NCBI GenBank assembly: GCA_035772405.1
Contig: JAYKKM010000452.1
Location: 2,008,001 to 2,072,000 of the forward strand
Direction of reading: 5' to 3'
Source: Chrysogorgia sp. JL179-B06
Taxonomy: Eukaryota > Cnidaria > Anthozoa > Scleralcyonacea > Chrysogorgiidae
DNA length: 64,000 nucleotides
Of the stretch, positions 11,821-24,142 are shown one piece after another. Position numbers and translations under genes: made by a program. The notes under the pieces are model-generated. The model had not been told where the DNA came from and did not search any database. It saw only the letters and a list, made by a program, of their open reading frames with translations. Positions within the stretch are counted from its first letter, which is position 1. Every line of letters starts with the position of its first letter.

Positions 11821-12804
11821 TTTGGGAGAGTAAAATAGTAAAACTGGAGTTTGGGACTGCACACAGGCTAGATAGGCATAATGACATTTTGTGGTAACAG
11901 AACACCTGTAAGTCAAGTTGGATTTTTATTTTGGAAACTTACCCACTGGGATCCATGCTCGTGGCTCAACCTCGCGATGTGCACATTCAGTGTAAAGCTA
12001 ACCGGGGTGATCTTTATGTTTGTTAGAAATGTGCCGAATTAACGACACCCATTTTGCAACGATTAGTTCCCCAAAACCCTGTCTTGTAGAACGGGCACAC
12101 CAGTACAAATGGCGGCTGATAGCTTTCATCCAAAGTTGTATGGCCTCGTTTCCCTTTTCTTTACTGGCGTCAAACAGCTTCTTCTTCAAAACTCTTATTG
12201 ACATGCCAATGGTCATTGTAATGCTGCACATCAGGTTGGGTTTCGCGAATCCACTTAGCAACACCTAAGTGGCGATCACTGATAAAGGATGACACTTTCA
12301 AACCTTTTTCAGTGATAAATTTAAAGCATTGCTTGGCTCCATCCAACTCCATTGCATTGCTTGACCCCGACTGATTCGCCTGAAGTGCAACAAAACTAAT
12401 TAAAAAAAATGCAAGGGACATATATACATGTACTTGACAGGTTATTGCTGGTTGATTTTATTTATCAGTGCTACAGTATCTGGACATTTCATCATGCCAT
12501 TGCCTAGTGCTGGACAATTTTGTTCAGCAGTGTGGAGTGCTGTGTGATCTTTTGGGCATTAATTAAGACATTATATAAAGCACAGAGCTCTCACAAGTAA
12601 AATAATCTGACATTACAGAGTAAAAGAATAAAGTACTGTAGAGTGATTGTGGCTTAATAAGTTAAGGGGGTCAATCATATAGCCCATTGATAGCCCAAGT
12701 AAGGTATAGGTATGCCCAGTTCTACAAAAGTCACATTTCTTGGAAATGAAGGTTTTTTATGGAATACTTTGAGTTAATTCCTTGATAAAAAGGAAAATTA
12801 TTAT

Positions 12805-12965
12805 AAGTAATACTATGACATGTCTGGAAATTAGTGATTAAATCTCCCTTCAAGCCAAGAGAGGTTTGTGAATGTCACAAGGGCCCAAGGGACTTTCACA
12901 AACCTCCCGAGGATTGCAGGGACATTTAATCACCTATTTCTTGACATGTCATGGTATTGCTGTAT
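12805..12965. repeat. Foldback inside Kolobok intron
   Basis: GTAATAC, ATGACATGTC, AATAGGTGATTAAAT and AGGTTTGTGAA on one side recur as imperfect reverse complements on the other, around a GGGCCCAAGGG centre near 12888. This is typical of a short palindromic MITE. Confidence 0.6.
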
Positions 12966-15401
12966 TAGTTTGTAATACCATGATTACCTACATAATTACA
13001 TACATGGTGTTATATTTTCATTGTATAAAACTCTTTTGGGAATAAAAAACGTTCTGACTTGGCTCATGTATTTTAATGAGGGAGAAATTATAAATCTTGG
13101 AAGGATATTTAGTTATTAAATCACCCGGTGAGCCGAGATCAAAAGACACCAAGGTGATCATGGTATTATTATTATAAAATTTCTAAACTAGTACTGAATT
13201 GTACCTGAAAGAGTTCAAAATGAACAAGTTTAGATATGGAGTTGGAGTACATGGTATAAACACCATACTTTGCGCTATGGCCCATTGAGTCAAAACGACC
13301 ATCGCCTGACCACTCCGGTTTCTCAACCTCTTTTAGTTCGCCAAGAAGAGAGGCCTGGTAAGTTTCCCAATGATGCAACAGTGAAGGAAAATGAAACCTC
13401 CTCTGGTGATAAAAGTAGGTTCGAGGTGAAATAGCAGAGAGTCCCATATGCTTAAACATTAGTAAAGTTTGGCTAATCTTTGCTCCCGATGCCATTATGC
13501 CAAAGCTCAACATTATATTTCCAGCAGGATGCTTTGTAAACATTGACGGCTGGCTTTTCCAATGGTAAAGTTTCCCACAATGGTTACATTTTTGGGTTAC
13601 ACTTGCCATTGTCCCTATTCTGTGTACTTCCACTGAAGGTTTGTCCCATTTGCAATGAAAACAAAAAAGCTGGAATATGGCTACCAACATATTGTAGAAG
13701 ATCACATATTTAGGCTCATCACCAGGTTTTTGTTCCTTCTGCAACCTATAAAAAATGTATTTTTAAATAAATTCTCATCTCATTGATATTATCAATATTG
13801 AATTTTGATGAATAGTTGAATACTGCAGGAATATTCTGTATTACCAATCACGAGTGACAAGTATATTTTTATACAATTGGAATTTAGTTTTTGGTTGATT
13901 TCAAACATACTTATATTATAGACAACCCAGCCATCAGGTGCAGTTGGATATTTACCTCACAAGATTTTTAGGCACAGTGTTGTTCTCGTCATCACTTGCT
14001 GAAGAATCGACATCATCTTCCAAATTGATCTCCCAGTCAACATCATCATCATCTGAAACATCTGTTTCTTCCGAGTAATCAAGAGTATCAACTGTCATTG
14101 TATCACTACAAACTTCAGTGTCTGAAACATCAGTTTCGTCTTCATCATTTTCAACATTCTGAAATAACAAACATAAATGTATTTTATGTTACAAACAATT
14201 TGGCTACTAATCTTCTATAAAAGAAGCACTTTCTGGATTTGCATGTGCATATGAAGCATCCAATTTTAGCTGCTTTATATGTTGTTAAATCTAGTATGTT
14301 TTATATTATCAACCGGGAGACATCAACTTGGCTGTAGGAATCAGACCACCCATTACGTCCATAACCTCTCAAAATAGTTTTGTTATTATGTTCTGCATTG
14401 TAGATTAAACAATGCAGAATATAATCTATTGTATAATCGAAAATTTACCAGCCAGCAAAATATGCAGCAAAATGTAAACAAAGCAAGGGGGTCTATAATA
14501 TATTTTGGAAAAGTGTTTCTAACCTTTTCAATTCTGGAGATTAGTTCGTGTCGTCTCTTCTTCAGGTAGCTGACTTCCTTCTGCAGCTTTACAACTTTCG
14601 CCTTTAATTTTGTACAGCCATGGCACTTAGGCTCATTTGGCAAATATGGCTCCTGCGTGTTTTTCAGATACATCACTATTTGACAAATATGCGATGTCTT
14701 CGACTTCGGTCACTTTTGAAGACGTACTTTCAGAGACTGTATTTCCTTCTCCTACTGGTACAGAGATATCACAAATAGTCTAGAACAAAACAACACAATT
14801 CATGACAACAGCAATCCCAAGCATGTTTTACTGTAAACCAGACATATAATTTATTTATATATTCAGTTATTTAAATTTTAATTCTCACCTTTCTACGTTG
14901 CCGATTTGAAAGTGATTTCTCGATCTGCATGACTTTGTTTGCGTGGTCCAGTGTTGGTATTGCACCACGCTTTAACCTTGTCTTTATACCAAGTGAAGCT
15001 GAAATATTTCTATTCTGTTCGAAACAGGAATCTTCGAAATGGCTGCCGCATAATATGGACGTCTCCGAAGCATTCCATCCCGGTCGATGTTTTGAACAAA
15101 TTTAACCCATTTGCCGTGTCTTTTAGGCTCTTTAGTCGCGTTTGGGAAATGGTGGATTGACACTTCTTTTGTGTGTTGGCCGTTCGTACAGCTCACGTTA
15201 TTTGGTCCGCCAGCAACACAATATTTTCCACCGCGAAGACGAGATTCACCTTCGCTCGCCATGTTTATTTACATATTGCCGTCCTACTTGTGACGTCACG
15301 CAGCCGCGATCAATATTCGCTAAGTTTGAGACGTTATAAAATGAGTTCTATAGGTCGGATTTTAATTTTGTTTTTTGCATAGTACTCGCGGCACTTTGGG
15401 C

Positions 15402-15452
15402 TTTCATTTTCGCGAAAAAAAATGATGTCGAAAATTTTGTTGCATAAACACT
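15402..15452 (-). repeat. Kolobok right terminal inverted repeat
   Basis: Ends GTTGCATAAACACT, the reverse complement of the left end, and is followed by TTAA. Confidence 0.92.
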
Positions 15453-15456
15453 TTAA
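15453..15456. repeat. Target-site duplication TTAA, right
   Basis: TTAA at the right junction. Removing one copy and the element leaves the BEN exon in frame across the junction. Confidence 0.9.
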
Positions 15457-16510
15457 AAAGCATCCTCAACATGGTATTGGTGAATTCCCTTACATTGCCT
15501 TTTTTGGAGTTCAGTACCTTCTTTTGCGCCTCTGTGATCGGTCCCTTCCCATAGTTGTATCTATATAAAAATTAAAGTAATAACATGTATATAAATATTA
15601 AATAACTATACGCTTAACCAAGCAAATTATCATTGAATGATAACAAAGAGAAACCAATGTACATTGAAAAGTTACAAATTTATTTATGTTCTACTATTTT
15701 TTATTTCTTGCTGTGATCATTCAGCAAAATAACTGGGCAGTTAATAACAAATTGTTTAACTTCAAATAGACCAAACCAACTAGAAACCTTCACTTTACTT
15801 GACACTAAATTGAACACTGCATAATAATAACTCATCTAGTCTCATTCATAAACTATATAATATTGTTCACAGTTTTTTCTATGTATTCATATCTTCAAAT
15901 CATAAATCTTACCATTTTACATTCTTGGTTTTCAATGCTCGCCAATGGCGACCTCATTGGTTGAGGAGACCAAGTTGGTCGAGGAGACCAAGTTGGTTGA
16001 GGTGACTTTGTTGGTTGGGGTGACTTTGTTGGTTGAGGTGACCTTGAATGTTGCAGTGACCTCATTGTTGTTTGCGGCATCTTCCCACTTGGTGTACCTG
16101 GAGTATCAGTAATTCCCATCTTATCTACTGTTGAATCTTCAAATCTCCCATCCAGTCGCCTCTCCACTCCTTTCACTGCGGCCAATACATCGAATATACC
16201 TTCAATGAAAAGACATTACAATTATTAGTGTTTAACTTTATCACTTGGGATTATTATTTACTCCATTTGGCTTGAAAATGAATGATATACAAATTAAATT
16301 ATACTGCACAGTGCTACAATTTTACATTATTTTACTTTCAATGCATACATTTCATTCATCAGCATGCTTATTAAGTACGCACAACAATTTATTGTTAATT
16401 AAGTGATAACTGTACTGCAGTGTACTTGCCACAAGAGAACACCTGGTTGGACTGTAAAACAACACATCAACAACATAGTAAAGAAACAACAGAGGAAGTG
16501 CTAATTAATA

Positions 16511-16620
16511 GATAATTACTGAGGCCAACGGCATTATTGGATATATTGTAGTCAGCTGAGGGCGTAGCCCGAAGCTGATTTCAATATATCCAATAATGCC
16601 GTTTGGCCGAAGTAATTATC
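16511..16620. repeat. Palindromic foldback, ~38-bp arms
   Basis: GATAATTACTGAGGCCAACG starts the left arm, and the right arm is its near-perfect reverse complement ending CGAAGTAATTATC. It lies in the intron before the BEN gene's Ser-Pro exon, directly next to the larger inverted-repeat element at 16626. Confidence 0.85.
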
Positions 16621-16625
16621 TATTA

Positions 16626-17707
16626 TAATTACTGACCCACGTCAAAACCCATTGTGCTCTGCCTGCAGTATGTCAACAATTTCTGCCACCATCTCTAATA
16701 ATATAGTTCTATTATTTATGATTTGAATAGGGTTCTGGCGTGAGAATTGTAGAATGTGCGTAGTTTATTGTTTGTATGACAGCTTTTTTGTTATATTGAT
16801 AAGAAATTCTAAAATTTGCATGTTAGAAGGTGAGCCACAACTTTTTATTCATGCGATTTAGCAAGGTTTAGCAATTCGCACGGTAAAGATGGAAGATTCT
16901 TTGGAAGACGAAAGTATATATGTATCACCCAGGCGTCGACCAAAGACAAAAAGTTAAACGAAGATAAAGGTGTTGATGATATTGAGCTGGCTGTATTATT
17001 ACGAAAAAGTACAAGAGAGAGAAAACGAACCCGATGAATATAAAAGCAGTGTAGAGGGCGTGAACAATTCTGAAATCTTCGAAGGTTAGTTCCCTAATTT
17101 TATAGGTTGGTAAATTCCTTTCCTCGTTCACTGTTTGTCGTAATGAAAGTCTGTTTTTACCATCTAGGAAGTAGATTTCGAAAACCGATAACGTCCGAAG
17201 AGTTGCCAAACCTTCGAGAAAAGTTGGGTATCTGACGCGAGTCGAAGGAAATGGGGTTGGGTGTTGAAAACGTTTTAACAGTGTAATTATTTATAATCTG
17301 AAATGTGTTGTGTGAATTAAATTGTGTGGAAGTGCTTCAACTGTTTTGCTTTTGTTTTTTTCTTATGCTTGCATTGCCAGTGAAACTGGACCAAGCATTA
17401 TTATTTGCTGCAATATTTTTAATAATGCAGCTAGCATACTGCAATATTTTTAATATTGCAGTGTGCTAGCTGCAATATTTTTAATATTGCAGTGTGCTAG
17501 TTAATATTGCAGTGTGCTAGCTGCAATATTTTTAATATTGCAGTGTGCTAGTTTAGTACGTTTAGAATTACCCCTGATAATTTCCCCGCTAACAAAAAAG
17601 ACCGTCGCCGTTTTTCTTAAGAAAGTTGAATGAAAAACTAAAACAGGCTGAAATCGTTGAGATACTGCAGGCAGAGCACAATGGGTTTTGACGTGGGTCA
17701 GTAATTA
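16626..17707. mobile_element. Inverted-repeat element, ~1.08 kb, unclassified
   Basis: The first ~60 bp (TAATTACTGACCCACGTC...) are repeated as reverse complement at the end (...GACGTGGGTCAGTAATTA). The interior holds short coding-like relics on plus: an ATG frame at 16890 (MEDSLEDESIY), then an open stretch to a GTTAGT donor at 17083. This is followed by an acceptor near 17167 and the frame RFRKPITSEELPNLREKLG before a stop. Four short direct repeats of CTGCAATATTTTTAATATTG follow at 17415-17550. The element sits in a BEN-gene intron. No transposase is visible, so it is non-autonomous or decayed. Confidence 0.65.
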
Positions 17708-19554
17708 TTAGTAAATACAACATGATCCGCAGCTTCTTATTAGCTTAGTAGCTACTATAGTAGAAATATCCAACAGTTCATCATACCGTGCAAATGTATA
17801 TATAAACCCGCCAGCCACCATGTAGCAAACTAAATAATACAATGTCTATAACATTAACAACACTGTCATCATATTATTGTGATAACATGCCAAACTTACT
17901 TTTTGGTTCTGGAGCATCTGGGAGAGCTTTTTGTTTTATGAATAATTTATATTAATTAAATATATAATATTAAATATAGATACTGTATGACAATCACATG
18001 CTCTCAAAAAACACTACTTGGCCAAACCGTCAAGAGGCTTGCATTTTGCAAACATTACAATAATTGAAATATGTCTTGTTTTGTAATAATACAGATAACT
18101 GCAAACATGCCTGTTTAATGGTGATCAACATGTTTTTATTTCCATTAAATACATCACACTACGTACCACAGATACATCACTGTCTGTTTCATCAAGCAAG
18201 CCATCATCATTTCCAGATTCCAGATTTCTGACAGGCTTCCCTTTCTCACCCTTCAAAGTACTTGTCAATTATCATGTTTATTATGTATTACATATAAAAA
18301 TAATGCTTGTTTACTTGGAAGATTACAATATTCCCAAGCAATGTTTATGAACAACATCTACACAGCACTGAATAACTAAGTGATACTGGACAGATTACAG
18401 ATAATATTATTACCATGTTAAGTAATAATCACTGACTAAGCTGTTGTAATAAATATTTCTAATAACTATAATTTACAATTTAAAGTAATTTTAAAGGCAT
18501 GTTCAGCAGTAATTTATTATTGTTATATAAATGATCTGCTAACCTTAGCTGTATTTAATTGAAAAGAAAGGTCTGCTGCTATTGCTTGGGACAATTCTTG
18601 CTCTTGCATTTTTCGCCAAACCTTTTTTGCCAGACCATTTTTTCTTTTTCTTTTTGTCAACCTTGAAGAGAATAAAAAATTCCAAATGTTTTAGCTACTA
18701 AGTGGTAGTTGCTATTTGTTCATGTTTTGTTTGTTTATGTGTCAGTCGTTCAACTGTGCTATGTCAGCCTACTGGAAGGAGAGCACGATTAACAGAAGGT
18801 TGCTCATTCAGGATGAAACAACAGTAAATTGTTGTAAATATATGCCTGTGGTATCTAGCCTAACTCATATTTCATGGATGTAAAATGTCCCGGTTGTTAT
18901 AAGATCACAACTGTATTTAGTCATACTCAAACAGTAGTCCTACATATGAGTCAGTTGTTCAACTGTTATGTCAGGTTATGGAGGGAAGCGCGATTAAAAG
19001 AAGGTTGCTCGTTCAGGAGGAAACAACAGTAAATTGTTGTAAATATATGCCTGTGGTGTCTAGTCTGCATGCAGACGCTTCCGTTGATTATCCTGAAGCC
19101 ACCACAGTAGCTACATCATAAAAATATTGTTAAAAACTATCTTACCATGGATTTACTCATTTCTTCTTCTGACTCCTCCACTTGTAAATACTTGGCATTT
19201 CTTTTTCTTGGTCTTTTCTCACTTTCAGATGACAAGCCATCAGAACCTTTTAACAGGACCTGATTCGCCATCTCACGCAAAACCCGAAGATCATCTGGTG
19301 ATAATAGGGAAAAATGCTAAAAATCTGCTGGTTTCTTAACTATTTACAATATCTTTAATATAATTTAGTACATGGAACATATAAATTATATTTTACTCAA
19401 ATCTTACATAAAAATTAATGTAATTCACTGACAGCTTACCCCCAGTTTTTAAGACGTGGGCTGCACATTCTTTAACCTCATTATCGTTGATCGTTATTGG
19501 TTTTTTACCCAAACTTTTCAGTACCTTCGGGTTTAAAGGCCACTGCACAATAAC

Positions 19555-20681
19555 CTAAGTCAATAAAAGTAATGGATCAATTAATATTATTTTAAGCAAT
19601 AATAATTATAGAACTTTTAGCATGATATCCCCACCATAAACATTTCTATAAATTATCAAATATTATCAAAGGTGGTTGAATGAAACAATAAATTATAATG
19701 CCATCCATTTTTGTCTAATTAGTCTCAGGCCCTTCTCTTAAAAGTTTAAAGACCCCCAGCAATGCACGATATTAAAAAATGAGTTTATTATATGATATGG
19801 CCAGCACTTACCATATATACTACAAAATAACCATTTCACATACAAGAACTACGAAATAAACTCAATAATAAAATTGAAATATACTGCGAATGTTCTGAAT
19901 GCTTTTCCAGACTTTTTGGGCGAAGGATGGCATACTATAAAGAGGATTACTAAAGCTCGTCCTAGAGGAGGCCATTTCGTCTATGGGGAACGGTTTCATA
20001 TTGTTTTTTGAATCTATTAAATATTAATAGTTTCATGACTCGATATTTGCCATCGTTCATGTTTATCGGTATAAACAACTAAAACAAGTCGAATGACTTT
20101 GGTATTTTCTCAGCGAGTCCACTGTCCATAAAATACTACAATAATTAATAAACTAAAAATTACGATAATTATAGTATAATCGGCGATTAATTAGCCCGCC
20201 GCATTGGGCGCCACTGATAACTGAATATTAATATTAAAGCCATTAAACGATTAATATTAAACAATGCCGTCTTTGAAAAAGAGAATACTTAAACAATTAG
20301 CGTCTATTTTTGAACTAGTTAAGTAGTTATCCCCTCGCCCGGCGCGAAGCGCCGGCCGAAGGTCGAAGGCCTGAGGGCGAGGGTGCTAATATCGACCGTC
20401 GTTTAGTCCCTTATCACGCGAGATCCAAGCCGTTCCTAGATCTAGGAATCAGCTTATAGGTATATATATCTGATCAACCGTCCTCATGCGCGGCATCGGA
20501 AAATGTGGCACTGGTAACTAGATACTCAGATTAAATTGTTTCATTCTCCTTCATGTTATTCATCCGAATGAAAAACATTTTCCTATTAATTCTTCTTTCG
20601 TGCAATACAAAACAACACGTTTGGTTTTGTTTACAGGCTAGGCTTGTTTTTGGCAAACAAATACACGCCATACATCGTTTT
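19555..20681. other. Gap upstream of BEN exons, with GC-rich hairpin
   Basis: No firm gene. A minus-strand ATG frame at 19984 (MASSRTSFSNPLYSM) could be a first BEN exon but the splice phase does not fit well. A compact GC-rich hairpin sits at 20331-20383 in otherwise AT-rich DNA: CCCTCGCCC pairs with GGGCGAGGG, with an inner GGCGC/GCGCC pair. Confidence 0.4.
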
Positions 20682-20689
20682 AATGATAC

Positions 20690-21176
20690 TAGGCTTTGGC
20701 CCATTGTGCCAGCATAATTTTTAGCATAATGGGAGCAAAAAAGCATAATTTCTAAAACGAGCACTGCTCGAGCATAATCCTAAAATTTTAGCACTTTTTT
20801 AAGCATAAAAGGTAATATTACTCATTTGGTAGTCCAGAAAGTCAGAAACTTGTTTCAAGACCGCTTTCATAGTTTCACTTTCATTGTGGGCAGTAGTAGT
20901 GCAGACTGTGCACTGCAGTACACTGTACACCTGAACTGCCGAGCAAAAAGCCTGGGAACGAGCCACGAGGTTGTAAACACTACTGCCAAAATGGCGTCAA
21001 ACATTTTTTGAGTTGTTGAATTTATGTAAGAATCTGTGAGAATATCGAGCATTTATGTGAGAATATCGAGCATAATTTGTGAATTCTAGCATAATTTTTA
21101 GCATAATTAGGCAAAATTGAGAGCAGTGCTATTAGCATAATATGCCAATTTTTTTAGCACAATGGGCCAAAGCCTA
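20690..21176. mobile_element. Non-autonomous hAT-type element (MITE)
   Basis: The ends are inverted repeats TAGGCTTTGGCCCATTGTGC and its complement, flanked by perfect 8-bp duplications AATGATAC at 20682-20689 and 21177-21184. Eight-base duplications are typical of hAT. The subterminal regions are rich in AGCATAAT words in both orientations, as expected for transposase-binding repeats. No coding capacity remains. Confidence 0.9.
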
Positions 21177-21246
21177 AATGATACATATAGAGATATATCT
21201 CCATAATATTACGTAATAATAATGAAAAGCGTTAATAACATTTTAA

Positions 21247-22241
21247 CTATAATCTTAGACACTTACAAACCGAAAGTCTTTCTTCGATATCTTCCTGCAC
21301 ATACATGTCCTTACAAATGTCTGATTTCCATCGTCCATGTAATTTTAATAGTCTTTCCTTATTAGGTGCTTCTAGATTTCTTGCAATTGTTGTAGCCCCT
21401 CCTGAGCGGAAGCTGTGCAGTCCGTACAATCTATCGTCATAACCCAGGTCTCTAAGACATTCTTTAAACAGTTCTCTAAATCTGTTGTATGAAATCTTCC
21501 TTTTGCCCAGATTATACTTGTCGACGGATTTTAGGTATATAACATTTCGAAAGAGGTAATCTGAGCAGCCGTCGATTGCAATATTTTCTTTCTCCAGATA
21601 TCGATCTAGTGACCTGCCTGGGCAGGAATCTCCATGCGATTTAGAAATAAAGACATCTTGCCCTTGTCTATAAATATCTGTTTTACTCTTAGGGACCTTG
21701 ATCAAAATATAATCACTAAAATGTTTAATGTCACAGATCTTAATATCAAGTAGTTCTTGTGAGCGGAACAGCCCTGCGAATGACAACACGCTCATAGCCA
21801 GTGTTCTTAGGTCTTTAAGGGTAGCGTCTTCTTTACCGTATTGAGCAACCATTGCTTTGATCATGGCCGACGAGACTGGTTCCTTTTTCTGTATTGGCAT
21901 TGTTCTCTGCCTTTTCTCTGTTTCCACTATATTTCGGCATAGCGAAGAATCCAGAGGGTTCTGTTGAATTGGCAATATCTCGTGTACCCACTTCAGAGCA
22001 GCGTAGGCGGTAGAAACCGAAGCAACTTTTCTTTTATCTAACAAAAACGACAAATACAAAGAGGCGTGCACAATTGTGGCTGGAAAAATACATGACAAGC
22101 GTCTGAGGGTTTGAAATGCTAGAAATGCAACGACTTCTTTGATATATCTCTTCACAGTTGACTTTGCTCGGGACTTGAGGCAGTTTTTTATCAATTCCTT
22201 TCTTGAGCTAGTTGATACTGATCCCCAAACTTGAGAAAGTA
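21247..22241 (-). CDS. Tyrosine recombinase (phage-integrase fold) exon
   Basis: An uninterrupted C-terminal exon of ~330 codons, open from a probable splice acceptor at 22242 (TAGACTTTAG) to a stop at 21247; an internal ATG lies at 22194. The N-terminal ~110 residues are helical and resemble a SAM-like core-binding domain (SRAKSTVKRYIKEVVAFLAF). The catalytic domain has the expected residues: Arg in GLFRSQELLDI, Lys in VPKSKTD, His-x-x-Arg in LHSFRSGGATT, His/Trp in LHGRWKS and the nucleophile Tyr in KDMYVQED. Such proteins cut and rejoin DNA through a phosphotyrosine bond. Metazoan relatives occur in Crypton and DIRS-like elements. No reverse transcriptase or terminal repeats were seen nearby, so Crypton-type or a domesticated copy is likeliest. 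The upstream exon was not found. Confidence 0.85.
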
Positions 22242-22384
22242 CTAAAGTCTATAAAAAATAATTTTTTTGAAATTTTTTATCGTAAGGTTCCACGAAAGTA
22301 CACATTATTACCCTTACGAATCCGATTAAATTTGAATGGATGTCTACCCATCAGTCGGAGTAATTTTAATGAACCCATCGGCTC

Positions 22385-22540
22385 TAATGACCCATCGGTC
22401 TGAGAATCTCAATTCAGGCCATCGCCTTTATAGACCCATCGGTCCGACAATCTCAATTCAGGCCTTCGCCTTTTTAGACCCATATGTCTGAGACTCTCAA
22501 TTCAGGCCACCGCCCTTATATACCTCGTGGTCTGATAGCA
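22385..22540. repeat. Tandem repeat, ~45-bp units
   Basis: Three to four copies of CCCATCGGTCTGAGAATCTC followed by AATTCAGGCC and a CGCC-rich tail, starting just upstream of the recombinase exon. Divergence between copies is slight. Confidence 0.85.
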
Positions 22541-22879
22541 CACAATAACACATATTTGTAATAACACACAATTTTATTGCTCCACCTGTTACAAGAATGA
22601 CAATCTGATAGCGATTACATAACCCAGCCAATCAGGTGACCCTATTAACGATTTGATGTTTCGGCCGTGCAAACAACACTCGTTGCCTTTAAAATATTTG
22701 TACTAGTAGTAATATTAATATATATATATATATATATGGACCGAGCTCTAAGCCAATCAGAATCAAGAATGATTTGAATTGACCAATCAGAGCACAGTCC
22801 AGTCCCGTATTTCCAGGAGGGTGTCGTATTTTTAAGGTGTGGTCACCCTGTAAAGAACGACCAGTCATCAAATCAGGGG

Positions 22880-23095
22880 GATATGCACCTGGTCGTATAC
22901 AAGAGGTTTTTTGTGAATTTTGATATTATTTATCTCATGAAACCTGGTGTTGTTGTACGACCAGTTTTTATTGTCCTCGAGTATGACGACCAGAGAGAGG
23001 AAGGTCAATCAAGGTGATCGTAAAAGTCAAATATTTCATGAGATGGATAATATCAAAAAGTCAAAAAACAACTTTGAGTATAAACGACCATCATA
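22880..23095. repeat. Imperfect inverted repeat, ~60-bp arms
   Basis: GGTTTTTTGTGAATTTTGAT and ATCTCATGAAA near 22903-22942 recur as reverse complement at 23034-23070, extended outward by CTGGTCGTATAC/GTATAAACGACCA. This marks a palindromic element close to the left edge of the AT-rich island. Confidence 0.65.
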
Positions 23096-23433
23096 CCTCA
23101 CCCGATGCGATTTATACTTACACGTGTCATCCAAAAAACGTTCATATTATTTTTATTGGAAGAGTTGTAAGATGTTGAAATAAAAATAATCAAAAATCAA
23201 AAATTTGATTATAGAATTAATCATAGAAATTTCCGCCATGGAGCTCTTACCTCGACGCCATCTTATGGCCGAATGACTGATATTTCTTAGTTATGGTGTT
23301 TTAAAAAAAATGTCAAAATATTTTAAGATGATATGTTTCAAAAAATTATTTGGTGTTTTTCAATAGATGAAATATATTTAAAAAAAATAGATGAAATGTA
23401 CTTTCACACAATAAAAAACTTTTTATTTTTTTA

Positions 23434-23960
23434 TTAATCTAAATACATTTCTTTATTAATAGAACTAAGTATGGAATCATCAGTTATCATAATTGTTGTT
23501 ATATATTTATGCGGACAAAGAATTCCCCCATCTACCACTTCTAAATATAATTTATACCTGGATAGCGTACGAAAGGGAAAGTATTTACAGTTTCGTAAAA
23601 TATATTTTTGATTTGGAAAATTGCATTGAAGAGAATTAATATCACAGTGGGTATATACTTTTTTTTAATATTGTTTGACATCTTTCTATTAAATACTTCT
23701 TCCTTCTTTACTTCTTCATCATCTTCATCACTACTCAAATTTGTCTTCAAACTATCTTCACTATCAGAATCACCATTATCCTGAATGGGTTTGAAGGGTT
23801 TGAAGTCATCGAAATTAAACTCTTTGGACGTATCCCGTACACCGTACGCATATCCTTCTCCTTTATCGTTGTAGTCCCATATGAGAGGGGAACCATATAG
23901 GGTTATGGGGTGGGGTTCTCCATAGGAAGCTTCGTTCGTTATTTCTTCTTTCGTAGCCAT
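23434..23960 (-). pseudogene. Island protein, LEV/TT paralogue group, frameshifted
   Basis: Starts at an ATG at 23960 with a TATATAAAAC box at 24012-24021. The N-terminal part is acidic (DDFKPFKPIQDNGDSDSEDS). After a one-base shift in a T-run near 23663 the frame continues to a stop at 23434 with a Cys-rich section and the pattern YLEVV...YITTIMITDD. That pattern is shared with the minus-strand genes ending at 26139 and 27978, so the three are probably paralogues. Function unknown. The shift may be decay or an assembly error. Confidence 0.55.
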
Positions 23961-24142
23961 TTTTGTATTTTTTTCTAAAACTCCTTAAGTTTGTAGATAT
24001 GTTTGGACAATGTTTTATATAAGCACGTATTGTATAAATGAAAATGAAAAAATAGTTTCAGCTTATTTATATGAATGTTTTTTGAGAAAATTGTTTTCAT
24101 TTGTAAAAAACCTAGGGTATAAAAAACAATATCATAAAAAAA

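Noticed and set aside
12020..12268. Plus-strand frame within the Kolobok transposase
   Set aside because: Opposite strand of the exon carrying the second catalytic Asp.
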